Of a stretch of 64,000 nucleotides of DNA, positions 34,301 to 43,093 are shown one piece after another; the first letter of the stretch is position 1, and every line of letters starts with the position of its first letter. Origin of the DNA: Tribonema minus (taxonomy: Eukaryota; Sar; Xanthophyceae; Tribonematales; Tribonemataceae). Under the pieces are notes generated by a model. It was given only the letters and a program-made list of their open reading frames with translations. It ran no database searches and was not told where the DNA came from. Both the position numbers and the translations under genes were made by a program. The DNA is taken from NCBI GenBank assembly GCA_017506865.1, contig JAFCMP010000013.1, positions 1,426,001-1,490,000 on the forward strand, written 5' to 3'.

Positions 34301-36468
34301 TGCTGAACCTCACCACTTCCCATGTTTCAACGCCTCACGCCGCAAGCAGCACATGACTGCTGGTTGCTTGCCGCTGCATGCGGTTCCAACACCTCACGTG
34401 GCAACTGGCGCAATGACCGCGTGCTCGCGTTTCCGCGCGCGTGCGCCGCACCTGCGCCTGCGCCACTACACACATACTTGCATGCGTTTGAAATCGTGTG
34501 GTCGTCTCCACCGTGTGGGCTTCAGCCCTCGCTTGCCACTCTGCATTCTGTTCCAGCACCTCCTCTGGCACACTTACTACCGTTTGCTTGCGTCTCTGCA
34601 CGCTCGCCGCATGCTGGCCTGCGTCACAACATACAATGCTTAGGTACATGCATTTTAAACCTCCCTCATGTGTGCAGCACCAGGGCTGCAAGCTTCAGCC
34701 CTTGCTTGCCACTAAGTGCATGCAATTCCAACACCTCCAGCAGCAAATGGCACGCTGACCATTTGCTTGCGTCTCTGCACGCACGCGCATGCCGCACCCG
34801 TGCCTGCGCCACTACATGCATGTGTCTGAAACCTTCTCTGTGTCTCCCTCTCTTGCGCCGCGCCAACGCCATGCCTACGTCACTACATACATAACAAACA
34901 TACTTAGCAGTACATGCACGTGACGCCCTGCTCGCGTTTGCACGCGCGCGCGCGGCAACAGGGCCGTGGGCTTCAGCTGTTTCGGTGCGGAAACATGAGG
35001 CGCTGCGCTGTCGGAGCGCGTCCTAGACACGAGCTACCAGCACTTGTACATACGCACATACCTCCAAGTACATGCGCGTTGACACCTCGCTTGCTTTTTC
35101 ACGTGCGTGCGCGGCAGCAGGGCCGTGGGCTTCAGCCCTTGCATGCCACAGGATGCGGTTCCAACATCTCACGTCGCAACTGGCACGCTGACCGCTAGCT
35201 CACGTCTGCATGCGCACATGCCGCACCCATGCCTTTCTGCGTCACCACACACTCATTTCCACACACATTCTTTCGACACCTCGCTCGCTTTTTCACGCGC
35301 GTGCGCGGCACTAGGGCCGTGGGCTTCAGCCCCGAGCAGCCCGTGAAGAAGCACGTGCCGCTGTCGGAGCGCGTGCTGGACAAGAGCTACGAGGAGAGGG
35401 TCGCGGGAATGAACGCGGGCACGAGCAAGCACGGGCGGCTCGAGAGGCACATGGCGCTGCAGCAGGTAGGCGCTGAGCCGCTGCCACAATGTAACTGCCA
35501 CGGCGTAACTGCCATGGCAGCAGTACCTACCCCCCCCCACACACCACCACTCGGCTGAGACAGGGCCGGGGCGCGCGTGTGCCACTGGACGTACAGTAGG
35601 CCAAGTTGTCCTCTCCGACACCCTTGACTGCAGAACATTCGATGTTTTGATTGGATGGTAGACGGCATGAGCAGTTGCGGAGCGCTGCCGGAGGGGGTGC
35701 CGCGCCTGCGCTGCGCGTCCACGCGTCGTCGCCGCATGGCGTGCTGCGGTTGAACGTTGACGACAGACCAGGAGCGTGCGGTCGCATGTACGACACCACC
35801 GGTTCCCTCACTGCAACGCCCTTGACCGTAGGCGACATTGCTCCGTTGAAGTAAGCATGCGTGGGGTCAGGGTTAGGTATCCCCAACTAACCCCTTACCG
35901 TAAAGAGCACAGGCAGTAGCTGGTTCGGGCAATTGCAGAGGAATGCTGTCTGCTGCTGCGCCGGGGAGCGTTCCATGTGGCGATGCGTTCACAGAAACTT
36001 CGTGAACACTTTGTAAACGCAATCAGCGCTCCAGGTGCCAGGAACGGGTTACAGTCATTGAGGAAGGCTGAGTGCCACGCAGATTACAGCAGCAAAAGCA
36101 GTGAGCGAGCGCAACAGAGAGCGAGAGCAGCAGCGCACCGCCATCATGAGCAGCAGTTGAAACATGGTGTGTCCAGAGACCATTGGCAGTTGTCGCTAGC
36201 GCTTGCAATTCGAAGCTCAAATTAGAGTCGTGCGCATATTATGGGCACAGCGCTGGCATTGTGGATGTGGCAAGCATACATGCTCGCCGATGTCATTTCA
36301 AGTCGAAAGCTGCTTGCCGCCTAAATGAGCCCAAGTCAAGCACGCTGATTACTCATCACTTGCTTCTACTCTTTTGTCTCGGTGTTGTTGCAGCAACTGG
36401 GTGAAGAAGGCGCCAAGAAGTTCTACCAGCTCAAGTTCGCTCAAGGCAGTGTCGCCTCGGACAACTGA
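18054..36468 (+). CDS. tRNA pseudouridine(38/39) synthase PUS3, 15 exons
   Basis: A TruA-family enzyme that isomerises U38/U39 in the tRNA anticodon stem. Exons: 18054-18326, 18957-19226, 20177-20242, 21338-21418, 22082-22169, 23154-23265, 24182-24274, 25698-25799, 26620-26716, 29643-29756, 30744-30830, 32385-32534, 33754-34073, 35315-35465, 36394-36468. All phases join (2079 nt, 692 aa, TGA stop). Recognisable motifs are RHIAIKIMYNGEQYSG, CGRTDKGVSALGQ (catalytic Asp, exon 4), LDFCGMLNRALPQDIRVLAW, FSARFSCRERIYRYFF, GKHDFRNLCKMD, FLWHMVRYMMAVLYMVG and PLVLHDCLYD. The order and wording match the PUS3/DEG1 branch and not PUS1. It is longer than animal PUS3 because of a low-complexity N-terminus and an Ala-rich block in exon 13. 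Intron 6 has a GC donor. The last exon is the least certain. Confidence 0.92.
18957..19226 (+). CDS. PUS3 exon 2: basic/Ala-rich linker and start of TruA fold
   Basis: It begins HAAVQPHAADGG and passes through an Ala-rich and then a Lys/Gly-rich stretch (PGKKGGAASGKGKGGKK). It ends in the conserved first strand of the TruA domain, RHIAIKIMYNGEQYSGLATQ. The basic stretch could aid RNA binding or nuclear import, but that is inference. Phase 0 at both ends. Confidence 0.8.
20204..20603 (+). repeat. PUS3 exon 3 donor-side echoes (3 units, ~179 bp)
   Basis: GAGCGTGGAGCGTCAC plus the rest of the exon end and a GT donor occur at 20204, 20383 and 20561, a very regular 178-179-bp period. The first is the real exon. 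The second and third keep the coding end (HLFEALEK; then HFFEALDK) and donor but have no acceptor of their own. Confidence 0.88.
21200..21290 (+). repeat. Tandem 50-bp duplication before PUS3 exon 4
   Basis: CTAGC[A/C]AGCACCAC-TCATTAGTGC followed by a TTC-rich stretch occurs twice, at about 21202 and 21239, just upstream of the exon 4 acceptor. Confidence 0.55.
21338..21418 (+). CDS. PUS3 exon 4: catalytic aspartate
   Basis: A 27-codon exon ending CGRTDKGVSALGQ. The Asp in RTDKG is the invariant nucleophile of pseudouridine synthases of the TruA family. Diverged donor-side echoes (GTGTCAGCGCTCGG, CCAGGTCAGCGCTCTGCC) lie at about 21700-21720 and 21779-21800. Confidence 0.88.
22306..22337 (+). 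repeat. G homopolymer (~32 nt) in PUS3 intron 5
   Basis: An uninterrupted run of G follows CGCGA at 22301-22305. It is strand-specific (G on the coding strand), could form G-quadruplexes and is a likely place for sequence-length error. Confidence 0.85.
23154..23720 (+). repeat. PUS3 exon 6 donor-side echo array with TTAGGG-like intron starts
   Basis: The exon end GAGCGCTGCCGCAGGACATCAG plus GC or GT donor is repeated about six times after the real exon (about 23318, 23405, 23480, 23555, 23630 and a remnant near 23705), with a period of about 75-85 bp. Each unit is followed by GGGTTAGGG-type sequence. The real donor is AG|GCAAGT. One echo (near 23585) has a GT donor (CAG|GTAAAC) instead. Confidence 0.87.
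23830..24181 (+). repeat. PUS3 exon 7 acceptor-side echoes and C-runs
   Basis: The junction GCAG|CGTCCTAGCGTGGGC recurs at about 23897, 23968 (with a 4-bp insertion) and 24040 upstream of the real acceptor at 24180-24181. GCTCAGTCACCAGTGCTG follows several copies. C-runs (23860-23886 and shorter ones near 24110 and 24147) act as, or mimic, pyrimidine tracts. Confidence 0.82.
24275..24620 (+). repeat. PUS3 exon 7 donor-side echoes (2)
   Basis: TACCGCTACTTC..CGCAAGAA[C/T]AGGTGGGC recurs at about 24311-24342 and 24536-24570. Each keeps the GT donor and the following GAGCGAGCACGAG intron start. The second is nearly identical to the exon. Confidence 0.85.
25350..25697 (+). repeat. PUS3 exon 8 acceptor-side echoes (3-4)
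   Basis: CCAATGCAG|GGACATAGA and variants occur at about 25355, 25427 and 25493, with a shorter remnant near 25533, before the real acceptor at 25695-25697. The period is about 70 bp. Each is preceded by a GCATTGGCA..ACGTCAC word. Confidence 0.85.
26458..27225 (+). repeat. PUS3 exon 9: partial and whole-exon copies
   Basis: An acceptor-side partial copy lies at 26458-26525, the real exon at 26620-26716, an almost complete copy at about 26846-26950, and a donor-side remnant at about 27180-27225. The copy at 26846 lacks one G (GTCCGGGGCAG against GTCCGGGGGCAG), so using it would shift the frame. The 26620 copy is therefore taken as the functional exon. Confidence 0.85.
27455..28740. repeat. 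Three copies of an unknown coding-like module inside PUS3 intron 9
   Basis: A module encoding CY(N/S)xAGEVC..FFTGFLYLGNLQQHDH occurs on the plus strand at about 27470-27595, on the minus strand at about 27840-28005 and, shortened, on the plus strand at 28660-28740. The minus copy is the most protein-like: it runs from an AG near 28000 to a GTATGT donor near 27820. It also has its own donor-side echo (minus GCAGGCCTGGTATG) at about 27655-27670. It may be an exon of an unidentified nested minus-strand gene or of a mobile element. I do not recognise the family. Confidence 0.55.
28015..28234 (+). mobile_element. MITE copy 1 (TA-flanked, GGGTTGCAC termini)
   Basis: A 220-bp element with terminal inverted repeats GGGTTGCAC / GTGCAACCC, directly flanked by TA on both sides as in Tc1/mariner target duplications. 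There is no coding capacity. A second copy in the same orientation lies at 53071-53293 with the same internal words (GGCAACCAGGAA, TTGAGCAAACCTC, GAAGGGCG). Confidence 0.85.
29005..29642 (+). repeat. PUS3 exon 10 acceptor-side echo array (about six)
   Basis: Copies of CTCAG|GTGCGCTACATGA-GGCC and variants occur near 29005, 29036, 29155, 29288, 29393 and 29533 before the real acceptor at 29641-29642. The copy at 29393 extends furthest into the exon (MVGDGAEEPEAAVRL), but its start has lost the VRYM codons. Confidence 0.83.
29757..30130 (+). repeat. PUS3 exon 10 donor-side echoes (3)
   Basis: GTACCCGCAAAAGCCTCAC followed by TTCATGATG|GTAC is exact at about 29849-29882, and diverged at about 29965-30003 and 30090-30122. 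The period is close to 120 bp, with decay increasing away from the exon. Confidence 0.87.
30525..30743 (+). repeat. PUS3 exon 11 acceptor-side echo
   Basis: The intron-end word CCGCCCTCGCTGTGCGCTGC occurs at about 30531-30550 and again just before the real acceptor (30710-30729). Confidence 0.65.
32107..32384 (+). repeat. PUS3 exon 12 acceptor-side echoes (2)
   Basis: CGGTCGCAG|GCGCAC occurs near 32116 and, longer (CTCGCGCGGTCGCAGGCGCA followed by CCTGGAGGA), near 32219, before the real junction at 32381-32385. The nearer copy keeps more exon sequence. Confidence 0.85.
32535..33195 (+). repeat. PUS3 exon 12 donor-side echoes (4)
   Basis: The exon end (RRDVHALLDRRLRTA-GSNN) plus donor is repeated at about 32655-32720, 32771-32835, 32950-33017 and, eroded, 33140-33185. 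Intron starts are rich in GTGAGTCATGAGTC words. One copy has CGTCATGAG in place of the GTGAGT donor. Confidence 0.87.
33835..33990 (+). repeat. GCn/GCAGCn Ala-coding low-complexity tract in PUS3 exon 13
   Basis: An imperfect GCA/GCG/GCC trinucleotide tract encodes about 50 residues that are almost all Ala with some Pro. It lies between the ELERLARGG helix and a conserved-looking EDSMTWGEALLRMR end. It is in frame and inside an exon with good splice sites, so it is probably translated. Confidence 0.75.
34257..34301 (+). repeat. (GT)n microsatellite
   Basis: An almost pure GT run in PUS3 intron 13, following GCCACCA. Confidence 0.9.
34505..35314 (+). repeat. PUS3 exon 14 acceptor-side echo series
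   Basis: The intron-end/exon-start word AG|GGCCGTGGGCTTCAGC recurs near 34964 and 35120, with eroded forms near 34512 and 34683, before the real exon at 35315. Much of the intervening sequence consists of copies of a CTCGCTTGCCACT / TTTGCACGCGCG unit. Confidence 0.78.
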
Positions 36469-38377
36469 CTGCGCGTCGTATTGCGGGCGCGGTGTCACGC
36501 GCTTTGACTTCTTTACGGCATCATATCACAAAGGACGCCAGAATACTACTTTGGCTACCCGCTCACTGTCGAATGCATCGTGCTTTGCACTTCACCAAAT
36601 GTGACGTGCGCAGAGCTTCAAGTTGTGACTGCGCGTCGTCAACTCTACTTAGCGTGAAAGCAGTGCATCGGGTACGTCCGTCTTCAACTGCACGTTGCCT
36701 AAGGGTGTGCTGATGTGCAACACGCGCGCCCAGAGTGTTCCACTGTGCGCTGCGCTGGATACGTAGTGATGCATACTTTAGAAGTATATGCATGTATGCT
36801 GCACAAGTGCACAGCCAGGATGGCAGGTGGTCATGTGCGCGATTGTGTAGCTTGCAACGTGTGCATGTGACGCTGTCATGGAGTACACGCCATTCCATGT
36901 GACAATCAGGCAGTCAATGAAGCAAGATGTCACCTGCACTGGTTGCCATCAATATCCTACTTCGAAGCATCGCATTGTGAACGGCATTCACTGACCAACA
37001 GAGGCGTTGTCATGTGCACACTAGCTGGTCATGCTGCTGTGATGAATCCACAGCTATGTAGAGCTTTCGTTGCTCATCACCGAGTTCAACACCATCGCAA
37101 CTTGTTGGATCAGTACACTCAACGTGAGCATAACTCGCGGGCTCCTCGACGATTTGTCACAATTTCAGAAAAGTTGATGGACCGCTGAGCCACACGCATC
37201 ATTGCACGCATGGAAAGGGTTGCCTGCCATAGCATGATGGAACTTGTAGAGCGTCTGAGGCGCTCCTTCCTGGCCCTGTTGCAACCCCAGCACGGCGGTC
37301 AGCCTGACACGCCCGCACTGGCCAATGGAATGCCAGTTCATCGCTATGGCCTCAGACAAAATTAGCACCAGCAGCACATAGGATGCCATACAGCATCCTG
37401 AAGACGTTGCAGTCAACATCAGGTTAAAGGCTGCTACAAGATGGCCAACACTTCTTCTAGTGGTAGTGTATTCAAGTTGTCACTTCTGCAAGCGTGATTG
37501 CACACAGTGTAATGCCCTGGCTGGCGCCGCATGTGTCAGCAAATTTCGACGCAGCATGGTAGCTGGAGATGCATTGAGGACATGACTGGCTTGCACCATT
37601 TGCACTCAACAACGGTCACCAATGCGTTAATCGCCATTCACGCATGCCAGTCCAGAGCTTAACAGGCAAGTGACACGCACAAAGCAGCAAAGCCTGTACA
37701 GCAGCAGCACATGCAGCAGAACGCAGAAAACGGCATTGCCACGTTTGCTACGAATATGTTGCAATTCATTTACTGTGCGCTGAATGGAGGAATCACTTCA
37801 GGGACGTGGAGACTGCAGCTTGTGCTGTGAATTCACAATACGCAATGGCAGCAGGTCCACAGAATGAGAAGCCTTGTGGAGATTCGACGGTTGCTGGTAC
37901 TCTGGCAGCCGCAACAAGTTACGACACTGCCACATACATACACTGAAGTGCAAAGTACAGCAATGCAAGAGCCTCCTGCTGAGGCGCCACATTAAATTGT
38001 CATCGCACATGCCCTTGAAACCACAGTGGTTTGTTACCCCGATGCCATGAGGGGGGGGCAAGGCGGCGCGCGCGCGGGGGGGGGGGGGGGGGGGGCTCGG
38101 GCAGCCACATGCACAGCAAGGGGGCAATGGGTAGGGGGGGAGGGAGGGGGGGCACTATGAGTACATGTTTGAAGTACGAGAAGTATGCGCTAATGACCAT
38201 CAAATGGAAATGCATGTCAAGTCTAAGACCAGCACCATCTGATATTGTCACATGCAGCACATTCTAGCCAAAAAACAATGCACATGTAGAAGCAAATGCC
38301 ACACCATGGAGTAACAAATCCTCATCGCTACATCAACGCATACAGCAAACTAGCAATTTCACAATATGCGAGCTCAC
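36469..38377. other. Gene-poor interval, no recognised gene
   Basis: AT-richer than the neighbours in parts. There is a G-run of about 17 nt within GC-rich DNA at about 38078-38094. Nothing coding could be supported. Confidence 0.45.
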
Positions 38378-38827
38378 CTGCCGCCCCCGCGGCAGCAGCG
38401 GGGCTGCGTGGCCCAATGCACGCAGCCAAGGTGGGCACGTGAGATGAACCGCATGAGACGCGGCAGTGGCAGTGACGGCAGCACCGGCAATGGAGCTGTA
38501 GCAGTCCAAGCGCACCTGCATTGATGCAGTACCACCTGACAGCACGTGTGCATGCACATGGCTCACGAGCAGCAGGTTAGGGTCAGGGCGAGGCGCTGAC
38601 ATGCTACCAGCAACACACCGCAGGCACTCGTCACAGGTCAAACTGTACTCAAGAACCTGATTGGAGCTCGGGTTGCCAGTACGCCAGCTTGACAGAGCCG
38701 CCGTCCGCAGCCTCGCGATGTGCAGGATCAGCTGTCGCGTTCTCAGTGAAGGCGGATTGGGTTCAGTGAGGATAGAAGCTGCCCGCACGTAATCCCCTGA
38801 CGGAACTCGGTGCGTTCTACAGCTCAT
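38378..38827 (-). CDS. Possible orphan exon of unknown gene
   Basis: A minus-strand frame of 150 codons with protein-like composition (for example RTRQLILHIARLRTAALSSW, VLEYSLTCDECLRCV). It ends at a good GTGAGC donor (38377-38376). No homologous family is recognised, no partner exon was found and the 5' end is arbitrary. Confidence 0.25.
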
Positions 38828-38849
38828 CTCACGTCAGAACCCGCCGTAG

Positions 38850-40310
38850 ATGTGTGAGGCAGGTGACCGAGGTGCCTGCACTACCTGCAGCGCACCTCAG
38901 CACCTGGCCAGCCAAGAGCAAGCCATCCTAGACTCTGGCTTCCGGCACACAGCTCGATCGAACGGGGGGGGTGTTCGACACAGCTTGGGCAGGGGAGCAC
39001 AGCAAACCCAGCACACTCCCAAGCAGCCCAGCACGCTGTCCCAGACGCGGATGCAGGGCGAGGTGCGGGATCTTGATCCCGCTCCCAGGCTCCACCAACA
39101 CGCGGGAAGAGACAAGCCTGAGGTACGCCGGCCAGCCGGCGTGTTCCGACTGCGCAAATGGCGCACACGGCTGCAGCCGATGCGGTCCTCTTGGCGTGCT
39201 CGCCCGCCGTGTGGTGAACGGTGCCGTGAGCCTTCACACCTCTCCAGCGCCTAGCGTCACGCGGGCCTTCAGCTGCCCTCACACGGTCTACGGCCTCGAA
39301 TGTGCAGCAGCTTGCCTCAATACCCAACCGTTTTCGTCCTTCAGGATCTCAGAACTTCAAGTCCTGCATCAACTTGAAGTCTTCGTCAGAACAGCGAAAG
39401 AAAAGAAAGACGGCACGGCGCGCGCGCCGCTGCAGTGCTAGGTATTAGGCTTGACCGCGTTCGTGGCAACGGCTTTCACCTCACCCACCGCATCACCAGC
39501 GCTTTACTAGGCAATACCCTTTTTGCTTTCAATGGGCTGGGCGCGTCATACGGCGGCACCGAGCGTGGATGGAAGTGAAGCGGTGGGACAAGCACTCATC
39601 ACAGCAGTGAAGCAGAAGGGCAAGGTGCTCAGCATGAAATTAGCTCCGCAGCAGACAATGGAGCCAGCCTGTTAAGGCAATCCGCCCTGGGATGGTGTTC
39701 GCGAACATGTTGGAATGGTACGAGCACGTCCCCGGGTGGTGCGGATTGACTCTTGGTAGGCTGGTTGCATTGCCTGCTACCGAGCTTCTCCCATGCTGAC
39801 GACCTTCCCCTTCTGCTTCGCTACCGCGATGCGTGCTTCTGCCACCGCTTCTTCATCGTGGCTCATGCGTGTGATGCGCCCCAGCTTCGTTGCAAAGCTG
39901 GACCTGCAAGGGGTGATTGCCTTGTGTGAGAGCGCTGGTGATGCGGTGCGTGAAATGGAACCTATTGCCACAACCACGGTCAAGCCCAAACAGCTCTGCC
40001 AGCGGCGCGGCGCTGCAGCATCTGTGATTACAGTTCAACAAAAAGCAGCAAGGTAGAACTTTAGGCAGGGTTCGGTGACAACTGGTTAAGTTCTTCATCA
40101 TGAATCATCAGGGCATAGCTGACCAAACATACCCACAAAAGAGAGGAAAGGGATGATCATCACTGCACTGCACCCACTAGTGGCTGTCTACACCAGAGAT
40201 CACGTGCTCGATAAAATTCTACCACAATCCTAGCCATGGTATCGTCCAGACACACAGGGCGTGGACACCCGCATTACCAACGCTTGATTGCCAGGATGAC
40301 CTTCAAATCA
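38850..40310. other. Degenerate inverted fragments, probably retroelement debris
   Basis: A short inverted pair encodes the word AVKQKGKV-SM on the plus strand at about 39610-39650 and on the minus strand at about 39780-39830. The longer plus frame at 38850-39254 is not recognised. I read the interval as decayed mobile-element sequence, but weakly. Confidence 0.3.
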
Positions 40311-40319
40311 GGCCTTCAC

Positions 40320-40960
40320 GCAGCTCCATGATGTTTGAGATCCAGGATGTGAAGTTTGTTTCCCATTGCCATGCGTGGCGAGATGCCTTCTCCGCTCGTG
40401 CGCTGCAGCCACTCCGCTGTTCCGCTGCGTACATCATATCCTTACGGCGGCAGGGCACACCCAAGCGGCAGCCGCAGCACTTGGAGTTTCAAGCCTTCAG
40501 CAAGCGCTGAGAGCTGCAAGACATCATTTATGACGCGCTTCAGAGTGACCTGCACCCTCAGCGCTCAAGTGATGACAACCGCAGCACTTGAAGTTGACGC
40601 ACACCTCCAGAACTTCTGCGCCCATCTGGCACTCACTGCAGCCAACAGGCGGCTGGTGGTCAGCTGAGCCATACCCGGGCATGCAGGATGTTCACGCAGT
40701 GTGAATGCTGATTTATCCGCATTCCTGAGCGGTGAGGGTGCTGGCCTCTCTGCAGAGTGTCATGTATGACGTCTTGCAGCTCCCAGCGCTGAATGAAGGC
40801 CTGAAATTTTTAAGGGCTGCAGCTGCTGCTCCGGTGTGCCCTGCCGCCGTGGGGATGCGATGTGCACAGCGGAGTGACGGAGTGGCTTCACTGCACGAGC
40901 GCGGACTGCATCTCGCCATTCTGGACAATCCTGGCTTTGACATGTGGATGCTATGTTAAA
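40320..40960. repeat. Inverted pair of a ~250-bp coding-like fragment
   Basis: The reverse complement of about 40330-40560 matches about 40740-40950. Both encode L-L-EGLK then a VCPAAVGMRCA-like and HERG-H-like series in the corresponding frame. The symmetry centre is near 40650. It is likely a decayed fragment of a retroelement ORF, inserted or duplicated in inverse orientation. Confidence 0.6.
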
Positions 40961-41861
40961 TAACCGTCCATCAGATTTTGACAAACCATAAGCGGCAAGA
41001 AATCTAAGTGGACAATGATGTCAATTGAATATACTTACTTCCATACTATACTTGAAGTATGCTCAATTGTGTAAAACCAAAACTTTGATATACGGCAAAG
41101 CTTCTTGTGAATATCAAAGCTCCTATAGAATACTCTCATTTTTCAACATTTCATCTACAAGACCACTCTCAGGGATCTTATGGCGTAGCCTTTTGATGTT
41201 CAGCGAGGCAGAATGTGTGCGCACAATGGGATGCGGCACATAGATTGCGCACTGCGCAGGGGCAGTAGTGATGAAAGCGGTCCAAGCGCTGCAAGAGACA
41301 GTAGTGAGCGCATAGCTGCATGTGTATGAGGAGCTTGGGTGCAGCCGATGGCGTACACAAAGTTGTACAGCTGATGTGAATACTGATGAAGTTGTTGCTT
41401 CAGGGTTCATGGAGTGAGTCAGGGCCGATGCGTGCTTCAAAGCTGAGTCACGCACACAAGGCTTGCCAACACATGTGTTGATATGTGCTGACCCTCTGAT
41501 GCTGTCTGTTTGACAGGTTATGACTAAGCAGGTACACATGCTTGTTGAGCTCTCCTGCCATTGTGCTCTTAGGCTGTTTGGAAGCATTCGTTGCAATGAG
41601 CACGCCGCACTCATCAAATTAGTTTGAGGTGTTCTCAAATAGATTTAATGATGGTACGCGCAACTGCTACCAGTTTTTAAAAGTATATGATGTACACAGT
41701 GAACACTTTCCATAATTTCACAATATGAGATGCACAACTGACTTTCTAACTCCCCATGACAGTTGTCGCCACTGGTGCCACACACCGCTGTCCGCTGCAT
41801 CTGACTGACCATGCAACATGTTACATGTGTGAAGTATAAATAAAAAATTAACTATACTTCA

Positions 41862-42130
41862 ACATGTACTTTTTATTAATTCTCGCTCAGGGCGCGAAAA
41901 AGCCCAGTTGATTGGCATCTAGCTCTAAGGAATCTACATGTCGTATGACAGTCTGAAAGTGTCGCAACGACAACCACCCAAACGCCGCCGCCGCCAAATG
42001 GCATCTTGGGGTCAACATGTACTTTTTATTAATTCTCGCTCAGGGCGCGAAAAAGCCCAGATGATTGGCATCTAGCTGTAAGGAATCTACATGTCGTATG
42101 ACGGTCTGAAAGTGTCGCAACGACAACCAC
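41862..42130 (-). repeat. Retroelement 3' tail, tandemly duplicated (~153 bp)
   Basis: ACATGTACTTTTTATTAATT starts at 41862 and again at 42015. On the minus strand each unit begins with the last codons of the ORF (MPFGGG-GV) and carries the tail. Tail copies occur also at 6781-7605. Confidence 0.85.
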
Positions 42131-42703
42131 TCAAACGCCGCCGCCGCCAAATGGCATCTCGGGGTCCTCCCCTACGTCCTCCTCCATGTGCCCCCCCCCC
42201 CTGGATTCTGCCATGTGTGTCATGACACGGCCAGAGTACGCCATGTGGAGCGCTGCCGACAGTGCCGAGCGTAAGCGCGCCAGGGCGATGCCCTTGAGAG
42301 CTTTAGGGCGCGCTCCTCCGGGCACTGACATCCTGCTGGCATACTCCGTCGCCACAGCCTCCAGCAGCTTCCGCCCCTGCTCCCCGATGCTGCCAAATGA
42401 CCCTATTGCCAATGTGGCAAGTTTGTAGCAATTCTGATCATAATGACCAGAATAGTGGGTAGTCTTGGCGGCCTCTTGGTCGCGGCAGCATCGCTCGGGG
42501 TCTGCTGCAGTCTTCGCCGCCCGCGACGCCACCTGTGCCTCGAAGCAGGTAACGTCCACCATGAGCGGTAGGTGGCGTGTCGGGTCGTCGTAGCCGGTCA
42601 CCGGGAAGGCGTCGGCAGGCAGCACGATGTCCATCCTGCGACTCCCCGGCGGCCCGGCGGACCCCAGAAACGGCGTGTAGTCCTCGTCCACCAGTCCCGA
42701 CAT
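42131..42703 (-). mobile_element. C-terminal part of a reverse-transcriptase-type retroelement ORF
   Basis: A 190-codon minus-strand frame ending in TGA. It contains PLMVDVTCFEAQ, KTTHYSGHYDQNCYKLATLA and SIGEQGRKLLEAVATEYA. This layout (DVT..., KxxHY...., then GxxGxxxxxLL..LA) is typical of the C-terminal region that follows the RT domain in retroelement proteins common in algal and oomycete genomes. The RT palm itself is absent, so the copy is 5'-truncated. The family call rests on pattern memory and is moderate. Confidence 0.6.
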
Positions 42704-43093
42704 GTACTATTTGCCTGTCATTCGCTCGCACGTATGAAAGTACTCACACAGAACATGAGTGACATATTTGGAAACTACTGAGCATCGAGGCCCTGCTTGT
42801 GACACACACCTGGCCAAAAGCACGCGAGAGTGGTGTTGCAGTCACTGCAGCCAGCGCATATGTCATGCGGGTGTATCTTCTTCTGGGCCCCTCCCCTTCC
42901 CCCCATTTGGCCCTTTAGGGGGGTATGTAAGAGGGGGAGTCCCAGACAGAGTAAACTTGGAGAAGTTTTTCTACATCAAACTTCAACATCATGATGTCGC
43001 GACTTTTTGGATCTGATCGGAATTCAGCCGCGGCGGCGCTAAAAGCGAGGCAAACAGGTGGCGGTGTTGGCGTTGCATTGGCTGTGAGCAGCC
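42704..43093. promoter_or_regulatory. Upstream region of the ABCG gene
   Basis: Positional promoter/5' UTR of the following gene. No TATA motif was recognised. Confidence 0.35.
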
